A stretch of 64,000 nucleotides of DNA from Tribonema minus (lineage: Eukaryota; Sar; Xanthophyceae; Tribonematales; Tribonemataceae): assembly GCA_017506865.1 (NCBI GenBank), contig JAFCMP010000554.1, forward strand, positions 124,001-188,000, read 5' to 3'. Below the pieces are notes generated by a model. It was not told the DNA's origin. It ran no database searches and saw nothing but the letters and a program-made list of their open reading frames with translations. Positions 10,715-20,753 of the stretch are shown here, one piece after another (positions within the stretch are counted from its first letter, which is position 1; every line of letters starts with the position of its first letter). Position numbers and translations under genes: made by a program.

Positions 10715-11304
10715 CTGAGGAGGAGTCGAGCAGCGTACGAGAAGGAGCAAGTAGCAGGTCAGACGGGCTGATGATAACGTGCGAAAAAGCGCGCCAGCGT
10801 CGTGTAAAAGTGATGCGAGACCTCGATCAGTGAATTCGCTTTTTCTCAGTCAAACGATGCACGAAGCAGTACCCTTAGGATGCTGATATGGATTGCGGCA
10901 CTACTACCATTTTGAACCAATGCGACACGCTCGCCACCACACCTACGGAGGGCGCACGATTTGCGTGCTGCTGCCTGACTGAAAAAAGGCAGTTGATACT
11001 CAGAAAGCCTGCTTGCGTGCATTGCAGCACTAAGCGGAACGCCATGCATTAGACCTCTCTATGTTGCGTTAAGCTCGCCGCTGGCCTCACCTTTGAGTTT
11101 GGAGCTTGGTGTGTGGTAGGAGAGAGCGTGAGACAAATAAGTTGCTCATCACCGAATTGGTATTCTGGGTTTCGAAATTATGACCAATGAGATTGCGTCC
11201 CGCCCAAAATGGGGAAAAAGATGTGAGGCAGGCTCGCCAGCCCGTTTAGTTTCCACAGAGACACGCACCTCTCTAGGTATCACCACCTCTCTCTCTCAAC
11301 AAGC
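10715..11304. promoter_or_regulatory. Divergent H2B/H2A promoter region
   Basis: A 590-base head-to-head intergenic region. CCAAT motifs are visible at 10917-10921, 11184-11188 and, as ATTGG, 11156-11160. No clear TATA box was found. By position it should drive both histone genes together in S phase. Confidence 0.45.
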
Positions 11305-13146
11305 ATGGCTGGCAAAGGAAAGGGCGGCCGCGGCGCGGAGGCCAAGAAGAGCACGTCCAAGTCCTCGAAGGGTGAGGACATGGTGGGCGATCACGTTGTC
11401 CGCGCTTGCTTTGGCAGTTTGGTGTCGAGGCAATGTCGGCGGCGTAGTCTGGACAGATTGCTCTGCATCAGCGTGCAGATCAAGCCAAAGTCACCGTTGC
11501 TACTCCTGCACATCCTCCGTGGCTTTGTCGTACCCATTTTGGCAGTTGACAGAGCTTGTAGCTTGCGTTAGCCCCCCGCAAATTCTCGACGGTAAGCGCT
11601 GTCTGAAATTTGGCAGTTGATGGACGTTGCTGTGCCCATCTGCGGTGGTGGGGTCACGCTCCAGCTAGACGCAAACATCGCTATCTGATAGAGTCAACGC
11701 AGCTGTGTCGTGCCGCTGATCGTCTTGTCCTGTCGAATCGCTAAAAAGTGGCTTCAGTGGCTTCTCAAGACAGTTGTCAAATAGTTGACTGCCGAGCTTG
11801 ATCGGAGTAGATCACGTCAGTCCATACAGGCCAGCATTCAGAGAGGCTATGCATTCAACCGACAACACTCGGCAGGACCCACCAAACCCCTGCACTTAAC
11901 TCGCATATCTCAATATCCTCCCTGCACCTCCCCCACGCGAAAACCCGCAGCGGGACTGCAGTTCCCCGTGGCGCGTCTGGGCCGCTTCCTCAAGGTGGGC
12001 CGCTACGCCGAGCACGTGGGAGCGGGCGCCCCCGTCTACCTGGCGGCCGTGCTCGAGTACCTGTGCGCGGAGATTCTGGAGCTCGCAGGCAACGCCGCGC
12101 GCGACAACAAGAAGTCGCGCATCGTGCCCCGCCACATCCAGCTCGCGGTGAGTGGCGCTAACTGCTTCAGAATGCTCTCTTCGAAATGCTTCAAGTCCGG
12201 GGGGGTAAAAAAAAAGTACCCGAGCTGCAAAATGAGAGCTGCGAATCCATGAAGTACTGCTTTGCGCTTTGAATGCACTTGCGCTCGGAGGCGAACACCC
12301 CTTGCCGGCACCGCTGCGCGCGCCAACAAGAAGTCGCGCATCGTGCCGCGCCACATCCAACTCGCGGTGAGTTCTCTCTTTTCCTGCTGCTGCATAGGCC
12401 ACTGCTTTGTCCCTTGAATGTTTCAGTTTTGTCTGGAGGGGTTTCCGCTCGTGGTAAGTTCTGTTTTTTTCTGCTGCTGCATAGACTAGGCCACTGCTTT
12501 GTGCTCTGAAAACTCAGCTTCGTCTGGAGGCAGACACTCCTGCTCTACCTGTCGTGCACCCTAGGGCTCGCGGTGATTGGCCTGTGTTTGGGGTGCGATT
12601 CTGTGGTTGCGTTGGTTACTGTAGCATCATCACTTTTTTCTGCATTGTCTTGATGAGCTGGCTTGAGCAATGTTGCCGTGGCACAACAATGACGCTGCAT
12701 TCACGCCTGTCGCAGGTGCGCAACGACGAGGAGCTCAACAAGCTGCTGGTCATATGTATGCACGCGGTATGGCATCCGTGGTGATGTGGCGAACCACTCC
12801 TTGTCACCTAGACCTCTACGATATTTTGATTCGTTTCCATAACAACACATTTACGCTGCTGCGTTCGCGCCTGTTCCAGGTGCGCAATGATGAGGAGCTC
12901 ACCAAGCTGCTGGTCATGTGCAACGTGTGCTGCGCGAGACAATCTATGAACACTTTTTACTGCATCCGTGGTGATAGTAATAACAATACAAAAACACTGC
13001 ATTCGCGCGCGTCGCAGGTGCGCAACGACGAGGAGCTCAACAAGCTGCTGGGCAACGTGACCATCGCGTCCGGAGGTGTCCTGCCCAACATCCACGCCGT
13101 GCTTCTGCCCAAGAAGACCGCCGCCGCTGCCGCCAAGAGCAAGTAG
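11305..13146 (+). CDS. Histone H2A
   Basis: Three exons, 11305-11371, 11951-12147 and 13018-13146, give 130 residues. The short basic tail ([10 protein letters not shown]) is followed by [20 protein letters not shown], the [15 protein letters not shown] helix, [20 protein letters not shown], then [20 protein letters not shown] and a TAAAAAKSK end. There is no SQ(E/D)Φ tail, so it looks like a canonical H2A rather than H2A.X. Phases fit: G|CG at the first junction and GCG|GTG at the second. The second intron (12148-13017) contains three donor-side and two acceptor-side copies of its own exon junctions. A histone stem-loop follows at 13219. Intron-containing genes with a stem-loop are uncommon among canonical histones. 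Confidence 0.95.
12250..12600 (+). repeat. Echoes of the H2A exon 2 end/donor
   Basis: Three copies of the 3' end of exon 2 with its donor: a long one at about 12308-12372 (aagaagtcgcgcatcgtgcc retained, donor GTGAGT at 12367), and two shorter ones with donors near 12454 (GTAAGT) and 12573 (GTGATT). They share downstream blocks such as ccactgctttg and ctggagg. Several would be legal donors, so cryptic splicing is possible. Confidence 0.8.
12700..13017 (+). repeat. Echoes of the H2A exon 3 acceptor/start
   Basis: Two copies (exon-like starts at about 12717 and 12881) of the exon 3 start gtgcgcaacgacgaggagct with CAG acceptors, before the real exon at 13018. Both copies keep frame for 14-15 codons, then diverge at ctggtcat. 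Only the third continues to the conserved GNVTIASGG. Confidence 0.85.
12787..12841 (-). repeat. Dispersed repeat family, copy 1
   Basis: A fragment of about 55 bases containing the reverse complement of gtagagctctaggtgacaa-like sequence and ending tttgattcgtttcca. It sits inside one echo unit of the H2A intron. The next echo unit lacks it at the equivalent site (…ccgtggtgat then ataacaa…), suggesting insertion after the echo duplication. Confidence 0.6.
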
Positions 13147-13218
13147 ACGCTCCACCGCAACGGAGCTTGCACGCCGCGGCACAGCTGTGCCCCTTTCGGC
13201 GCACTGCTACACATCACT

Positions 13219-13234
13219 GGTGTATCTATACACC
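13219..13234 (+). promoter_or_regulatory. Histone 3' stem-loop of H2A
   Basis: GGTGTA-TCTA-TACACC: a perfect 6-bp stem with the same loop as the H2B element, 73 bases after the H2A stop. The compensatory T-A change in the sixth pair relative to the H2B stem-loop supports the structure. Confidence 0.85.
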
Positions 13235-13739
13235 ACCCTTGCTGCCGAGATTAGCCGTGCTTGTGCTCATGAGCATCTGTTTCTATCGTTGCGTCGCTGC
13301 TGCCTGCATGACATCGTACTTTGCTCGCGGTTTTCCATGGTGCGCCACTGTTGCAAGGCTTGCTTTGAATGCGGCGGGGGGGAGGGGGGAGGGGGGGGGG
13401 GTTGCTCAAGTAGGTGGATAACATGCATTGTGAAACAGTTCGCGTGCAGCATGGGCAATGTACATGAAAGTATGTGAGCGGATTTGCAAGACGACAAGCC
13501 ATCCTTGCGAGTTGTGGCAAATACGTTGTCTTTTTTGCTCAAGTCGGCTGCAGCGTGCGGGGACTCGTAGGTGCCGTCACAATGCAGAGCACCATCGAGC
13601 TGATTGTGATCCGCTTTGAGCCTCAGCGCTTCTGTCTTCTTTACTATTACTCTCAGCATCACAGTGCTCAGCTCTGACATCCGCAGCCCGCGGTGTGGGG
13701 ATGCGCTCAACTGCAGCCGCTGCCTAGGAGGCACCCGCT

Positions 13740-13975
13740 ACTTAGTAACTTCAACCCTAACCATAGGCACGTGCACCCGCAACTGCTCCCCTCCGGCCGC
13801 TGTTCCCGCCAACGTACCTGTGCATGTGATCCCATGTAACCTCAGCCCTACCCCCCACCCCAGCCCTACCCATGGTTCAGGGGTAGGGTTAGGGTTAAGT
13901 TAGACCTCAACCCTACCTCCAATCCCAGCGCTAACCATATAACCCTGAGACTGACCCTCACCCTACTTAGCTCAC
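13740..13975. repeat. Telomere-like repeats, both orientations
   Basis: Scattered CCCTAA-type units (13753-13762, 13840-13870, 13905-13965) with TTAGGG-type sequence near 13880-13898. Degenerate, and just upstream of the terminal exon at 13994. Confidence 0.6.
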
Positions 13976-13993
13976 AGCGCTCAGCTCTGTCAG

Positions 13994-14208
13994 GCGCGGC
14001 GCAGGAGGGCGCGGAGACGCGCAGCATTCAACGCAACGGAGGCGGCGTGGCGGGGCGGCTATACGAGGCGACGCTGCAGCGCGGCAGCGGCGCCGCCGGC
14101 AAGCGTGGCGGCGGCGGCGGCGACAGTGGCGGCAGTGGCAGCGGCGGCGGCAGCAGCAGCTGCAGCGGCAGCGGCAGCGGCGGCGGCGGCGAGCACATGG
14201 ACGCGTGA
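13994..14208 (+). CDS. Terminal exon of an unidentified Gly/Ser-rich protein
   Basis: After a CTGTCAG acceptor the frame reads AAQEGAETRSIQRNGGG, then VAGRLYEATLQRGSGAAGK, then a Gly/Ser tract encoded by GGC/AGC repeats and GEHMDA before TGA. The bias is coding-like and the frame closes, but I recognise no domain. Upstream exons could not be placed with confidence in 13.3-13.9 kb. Alternatively it is a low-complexity artefact. Confidence 0.35.
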
Positions 14209-14490
14209 AGCGCGCTGTGGAGGCGGCCGAGGTGCGCGCGTACTTGAAGTTGACGCTCCACAAGGTGTTTTGTTTCAGCTTAGACGCGTTACGGCGCGCA
14301 GCCGGAAGCACCTTCACAGAGTTGATAGGTTCGCTGCTTGCGGCAGGCGTGTGGGCAGACGCGGGATTACTGTTGGGGAGCAGCACACAGCAGTGCTCGG
14401 CGTGACGTCGCCACACGTCAGTACCTTTCACGTAAGATTGTCGCGTGGTGCCTGTGCTGTCCGCTGCTGTATTCCGCATTGTCAATTCCA

Positions 14491-15970
14491 GGCCTTCAGA
14501 ACAATGTCATCCTGCCCAGCCTGATTGCCCTGGGCTGCGGCAAAGACCACCGTCATTGCTGAGCAATGCCATCTGTGCTGACCCCAGCCCTTTGGGTAAG
14601 GTTACTTAGGCAGCATTAACCCATAACCCTTCCCTAGTGCCTGCAAGACCGCCTTGACTTACATGCCTTCACGGCCACTGACCTCGCGGCTACATCGCCT
14701 CTGCGGCACAGCCATGTGTTACCATTCACTGCCTGCTTGCCCCTGCTACTACTGCCATCATGAGAGTGCCAATCGCCGTCCCACAAGCGCCAAGTCCACG
14801 CTGGCGCTCAGATTTGCTGAAGAGGCCACAGCGCGCGCTGCCGGGCACAGCATCGGTGACGGCGGTGACGGCGGCGGCGGCGGCAGCGCAGAGCCTCCTT
14901 TGAGCACCCGTCGCACAGCAATGGCACTATCGCATTCACCATAGACTCTCTCATGCTGATCCTGTCGTCTCAGCGAACATCCACAATGCAAAAGAAGAAA
15001 TGCTGCCAAGTAACAGTTGTTGAGAGACCGCGGTGCGCGCTGTCGGTCGCTGCGCCGGTGACGGCGGCGGCGGCTGCGGCTCAGAGCTTCCTTCCAGCTC
15101 GCCTTTCGCAGCCATGCAAAGGTGCCATCACATTCATCATCGACGCTCTTTCATGCGGATGCTCCCACATTGACATCGCTCACACACAACAACGCTAGCA
15201 CTGTCTGCGTTGCGGCTGAGGTTGGCTAAAGAGACCGCTGCGCATCGCCGGGCGATGTCCACTCACAACTGTCTCACAAACACCAGCTTTGGGCATGTCA
15301 GTCTGTGTCGCACGCGCACGCTGTCATGCGCCAGCGCATGTGTATTCATGCGTGCACGCCTCGCAATGGTGTGGTGTTGCTGCAGCTGTTGAGTGGCTCA
15401 GGCACGTCAGTTTGTTTGGTGCTGCAAACGCGCACGCCATCATGCGCAACATGCGTGCACGCCTCATGGTGGTGTGGAGGTGCTGCAGCTGTTGAGTCGC
15501 TCACTATGCGCTGCGTGCCATGTTCAGTCGTGGCACGTCCATGCAAGTCCACAGATGAGTGCGCATCCTGGCTCCACTGATGCATCAACTTGAAGCAGCA
15601 TGGTCAGCATTGTTGTGTGGCCATGCTAGTTCATGGAGCGTTTGGCTAGAGCATTTGGCTACAACGGCAGGCCTGGTTGCCCCATTGCTAGGCACCGACA
15701 TGATGTGGTGAAGCTGTTGTAGCGTAGAATACATGCCTACTTTGATGTATGCAAGTCAGCAGACCACCTTGGTAGTTATGTTGCAGCATTTTTGATATCT
15801 GCAGTACAGTACGCAAGGCCGGGTTAGCTAAGCGTCAGATCCACATTGAGCTGAGCATATCGCTGGCGCGGGAGTTGGCGGAGCGCGTCATGGCGTACAC
15901 ACGTGGAGCGCGAATGCTGGGCTGTGTTGCGGCGCCGGTATCCAAGCTCCTAGGGCACAGCGCAGACTAG
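14491..15970 (+). CDS. Possible exons of an unidentified plus-strand gene
   Basis: Three exon-like pieces: about 14491-14563 (LQNNVILPSLIALGCGKDHRH), about 14790-14862 (SAKSTLALRFAEEATARAAG) and 15839-15970 (acceptor CGTCAG, then IHIELSISLARELAERVMAY and a stop). The first two vaguely recall the end of a kinesin motor domain, but the similarity is too weak to name it. The second piece has degraded copies near 15030 and 15200, like the junction echoes in recognised genes, which argues that it is a real exon. Phases between the pieces were not resolved. Confidence 0.25.
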
Positions 15971-15974
15971 GCTG

Positions 15975-17540
15975 CTGCGTTGACGCAAGCTTTTCGATTG
16001 CATAGGCAACCCGGCCTCCCTTGGGCCTTTATAAATACAAGTCCATACGTACTGCTGTCTACTTACCTTCCCCTCCACATTCCGGGATCGGTTGCTCTAC
16101 TCTGCATCTCAGTCCCATTGTGAACTTGATTCAATATTCAATGCTCAGTGGCTGCTGGCACACTGTCTATTGTTGGAGGATGCAAGCAAAGCTGACCAGA
16201 AGCAGCAGGGCTTGTGCCATATGCTTCATCGTGATGATCCAAACTGATGTATGCAACGCACGCAGCATGTCTGCTAATGTCAAAGCCGCTGTGTGTCCTT
16301 GCATCGGCAACGGACTGTTAGGAAAGTGCAGTGAGAAAGAAGCCATGTGGCACATTCCGTATTCTCATAGCGAATACACATTTGTGTTTGCATGCAGAAC
16401 AAAGACAAGGCCAGACAAACAGTAGTAGGACTACCCAGTCGTCCACTATTAGTATTGCACCACTGCATGGGCATGGATCGTACTGGCATCACAATACAGG
16501 TCAGCATGAACATCAACTGGAAGATGAAGTGAGACTCACAGCACGACTTGAACAAATATTCCAGAGCAAAACGGTTGTCCGTTCGTGTGCTATTTACTTC
16601 AATTCTGGCACGTCACTTGACCAGAAAGGGCAGAATGTCAGCACAAAGTCCCCAATGCTAATGTTCAAGACACAAATCACCATATTCGCAACATCAGAAT
16701 GGACGCTATTGCCCCTTCGTTGAACAATGACACACTGCCACAAAGACGGCTCTTCCCAGGAATGCGAACATGTCCTAGGATCTGGCCTGCTTAGCAGCAA
16801 TCGCCGCGTTCTGCGCCCGATTCTTGTGTGCATAAGCTTGCATGGACTCTACGCTGCCTACATAGGCTCCGCTCATGCCAACTACCCATTGATGGCACAT
16901 GTGTACAGCTTGCGTGTCGCGCGCGCTGCCTCCTCAGAGTTTGCAGTAACAGACTACGTCATCTGGACAGCCGTGGTGGTGCTCAATTGCAAATGCGCTA
17001 GCTTCATGCTCAATGTATGCAGCGACGGGGCGGGAGCTATGGGCTGAACCGTTTCGGCCGCTGCGGCGCACGCCATTGTGCTGCTGCGCCATGCCCTTGA
17101 CACTTTTGCAGCCACGCCAGCATGATTTGAATCATCCAGCGCAGGCCGAGTTTGGTGTCATAGGCGTTCGCTGTCGCCGCTAGGGCGGAGACGGTGGCAG
17201 CCGGTGGCGATGCAGCAGTTGCGCACGCGGCGCATGCCTAACCTGTAGAGAGAACAGATACGCATCTCGGGTGTCAGTGTGTATATCATGTCCAGAACCT
17301 GTGTGCGACAGCTGCTTGCAGAGTGTAGGACAAATGGCGACGATAGTCGCTCCTGCTGCAAGTTTACAAAATCTCCGGCAAATTGCACACCACAGCTTCA
17401 GCCAAACACACACTGGGCTGGCGCTGCCTGTGACAGCAGCGAACAAATACTTGAAGTATGTACACGTGAACACGCCACAATGTGAGGTCAACCTCAAGTC
17501 CTGCCCTGTGAAACAGTGGCTGCATGCCGTGCATGGATTG
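15975..17540. other. No supported gene
   Basis: About 1.5 kb with open frames up to about 130 codons but no domain motif. A possible minus-strand acceptor with a short exon-like frame (LGMRRVRNCCIATG) lies at about 17170-17245 and could not be connected to anything. Confidence 0.3.
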
Positions 17541-17546
17541 CGGCAG

Positions 17547-17639
17547 GCTGTCGTATTGAAAACCGGGGGGTGCGCAGAGAGAGGAGATCAGCCATGTCCT
17601 GGGCCGCAGGCGCCTCGATCCAAGAAGAAGAAGAAGTGA
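17547..17639 (+). CDS. Terminal exon with a lysine-rich end (unidentified)
   Basis: After a GCGGCAG acceptor, 30 codons read AVVLKTGGCAERGDQPCPGP and finish SKKKKK before TGA. A basic five-lysine C-terminus after a Cys/Pro-containing stretch looks like a genuine protein end, but the upstream exons were not found. Confidence 0.3.
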   Translation, partial: AVVLKTGGCAERGDQPCPGPQAPRSKKKKK

Positions 17640-18469
17640 TTTTATCGCAAAACAAGTGCCAGCAGGTTGTCGCCGCTACAGTTGTGAAACAAGCATGTTC
17701 AAACTTGCGGTGCAGTACAGTGCGGCCCTGTTAAAGTACTGCGCAGTGCAGGTGTTCCAGAGGCTGTTGGGTTAGGGGCTAGGTTCAGCAACAGTGAAGT
17801 CGTCGCAGAGCCGCTGCTGCTGCCACAGCCACTAGGCCTTGCAGCGCTATATTGCAGCAAGCCCCCTGGCACTCAGATCTGCAGACGGGCTTGCACGTGT
17901 TATCGACAGCGTTGGCGCCTGGACTGAGCGATGCTGCCTGCTCCGACCATACCTACCTACCACAAGCATGTCTGAGCGATGCTGCTGCTGCTGCCTGCTG
18001 CGACCATACCTACCTACCACAAGCATGGTCTGCAGCTTATTTTGACGCTTGCAATTGAGCAAGCGTCCCTCTGAATGCTGTTGACAACCCTCTTGAGGTT
18101 AGGTTTAGGGTTCGGTTTGGGCGAGGGTTAGGTAGAATTGGTGTGAGTCAAGTCTTGTATATGTGGCAGCGCTCAGCTCTTACCTGCCTCGGCACACAAC
18201 ATCACCGATGCGCGTGCTGTTGCTGACGCTGTGGTGCACTGCCCGCCGCCATCGTCTCCAGTCGTTACGGCGCCGCTGTCCCCGAGCTTATCCTCTGGGC
18301 CCCTCCCCTCTCCCCTTTTTTAGCCCCGTGGGATATTTAGGCGGGTATGTAGAGGGGGCATCCCAGGGGACAACCCCTGAGCAGCAGTCGCCCACAACAG
18401 CAGACAGTGCTGCTGTAAATATCGATTTTAACTCCGGGGAGCTGTGCTGGCAGCGGCGTCGAAGCTTCG

Positions 18470-18767
18470 ACCGCGCTGCCGCGCTGCGCATGCGTGCGCT
18501 CTGGCACGCTATCACCATAGGTAGGTAGGTAGCAAGCGCGCGCGACGTCAGCGCTCCGCGGCGCCGCACGCCAGCAGCAGCGCTGCGCAGTGAACGTGCG
18601 TGCACTCTGGCACGCAATCACCATGGGTAGGTAGGTAGTTCGCCTTCTCTCCGCTGAGCCGTACTGGCAGCGACGGCATCAGAGCTTCGATCATGCTGCC
18701 GCGCTGCGCTTGCGTGCACGCTGGCACACGACCACCATGGGTAGGTATGTAGTAAGCGCGCACGCCG
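18470..18767 (-). repeat. Tandem copies of the CFAP410 3' end region
   Basis: Three related blocks (about 18475-18545, 18590-18645 and 18700-18760) share tgcgtgcactctggcac and accatgggtaggtaggtag. They lie downstream of the CFAP410 stop; one also carries a copy of the last coding bases (gctccgcggcg-ccagcagcag at 18554). So 3' exon edges are echoed as well as splice junctions. Confidence 0.6.
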
Positions 18768-20720
18768 TCAGCGCTCCGCGGCGTTGCGGGCCAGCAGCAG
18801 CAGCTCTGCGCAGCGCGCGCGCACGCGCCCGAGCGCCGGCGCACCCAGCTCACGCAGCAGCAGCAGCACTGCAGTCTCCACGCGCGTCACATCAGCGTCG
18901 CCGCCGCCGCCGCTGCTGCTGCTGCTGCCGCCATCACCGCTGCTGCCGCCGCCACTGCCGCCGCCGTTGCCACTGCTGCTGCTGCCGGCAGCGGCTTCGG
19001 GCGGCGTGGCGACCGCTGGCTGCTGCGGGGCAGGTGGTGCCGCCGGCGCGTTGTTGTTGGCGGTTGGCGGCACAGGAGTGCTGAGCGTTGGGGGCGCTGC
19101 TGCCGCTGCCTCCGCAGGGTCTGCGCCTGCGGGCACTGCAGAGCAGTACACCAGAACATAACTGTGTCAGCGCTGCAACGGCGTATGCAGTATCGCCTAA
19201 GTGCGCCGCGCGGGGCAATCTCAGCATTAGCAGAGCTGCATGCCAGCTTCTGGTGTTGCTGAGTGTGCATGGCTGCGCAAGAAACCGGATCGGGTATGCT
19301 TCCTCACGAATCCACGCGAGTGAAATCACCTACTTGGCGCCGTGAGAGTGGATGAGAATTCACCAATTAGTGAGTGATGCACCGGCACGTATCGGCGCTA
19401 GTCACAACCATATTATAACATATGAAATCAACGATCCTAGTAGAATATTAAAAGTTTTGATTGTTTTTGCCTGGACTAGCTTTTAACATGTATTCAATCA
19501 CTTTATCAGGCTTTTGTGAACTTTCATAATTTGCAATGCGACGGCGTACGCCGTGGTGCCTGGGTGAGCCGCGCGGGGCAAGTTCAACTTCAAGCAGAGC
19601 AGTATGCTTTTTCTGGTGACCGCCAGTGGGCACCATCATGCGGGAGACCGGCCTTGCTGGATGCTGCCTTGGTGACAGCGCCATGTGCATACGCAGCGTA
19701 TCATGGGGTGGGGTGAAGTAGCGTCGCGGCGGTGACTTGACTCGCAGCTCCTGTCTTCAACGCGCATGTCAGTTGAAAAGTCAGAATTGATGGTTTCTGG
19801 GCACTTGATAAAGTGTGTTGGCGGCACTGTTGTACGCCTAAAGCATGCAAGCTGCTGGCGTTGCTCAGTGAGAACGGCTGTGCGGGAGACTGGACGTGCT
19901 ACATTTCCTTGTGAATCCAGGCGTGTGAAATCACCTATTGCTGTGATAAAGGATGAGTGTTCACCAAATAGTTAAGCATGCTGGCGGCATCCTGTACCTG
20001 CAGCAGCGGCGCATGCACCCTGCCCCAAGGCAACGTGCTTGCGTCGTCAACCTGAGTTCATGATGGTTCCATGACATGACGAGTCCATGGCGAGTACACA
20101 GTGAGTACACAATGGGTCCATTATGAGTACATGAAGGGGTTCACTCATGTTGCATCTGCGTACCTGAGTCATGCCCGTCATCAGTGGCAGCCCCACCCAC
20201 TACCCTGACGGCAGCAGCGGCAGCACCGCTCAGATTCGGTGCACCAGCATCTACCGTGCTCCCTGCACGTGCAGTGCCCCCCCCAAGCCCAATGCCATTG
20301 GTGGCAACCGCAGGCGCCCCCCGCTGCTCCTGCTGCTGCTGCGGCGGCGGCGGCAGCGGCTGCTGCTGCACTTGCTCCTGCCCCCAGTCACGCCTCCCCA
20401 GCTCCGCATGCTGCTGCTGCGTGCCATCTGCCGCTGCTGCTGCTGCTGCTGCCGCCGCTGCTGCTGCCGCGCGCTGCCGCCGCTGCTGCTGCGCCTCCCG
20501 CAGCTGCGGTAACTGCACGTGCAGCAGCGCTCCACCTGCTGCGCCTTCCATCGCCGCCATGAACGCCAGCATCGCTGGGGTCGCGTCGCGCTGCGCGTCA
20601 TTGCGCTCCGCAGCAGTCACGTCCTCACTGTCCAGCTTGCGCAGCTGCGGCACGGCGCGTAGGACCTTGAGCCGGTAGCCGGGCGTGCTGCGCCCGTGGC
20701 AGCAGCGGCAGCAACAGCAT

Positions 20721-20753
<33 letters not shown>

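Noticed and set aside
12708..12925. Additional H2A exons
   Set aside because: The two exon-3-like starts keep only 14-15 codons and then diverge; the histone sequence needs just one copy, at 13018.
14491..14862. Kinesin motor gene
   Set aside because: Only a faint resemblance at two short exon-like pieces; no P-loop, switch or LAGSE motif was found nearby, so no name is given.
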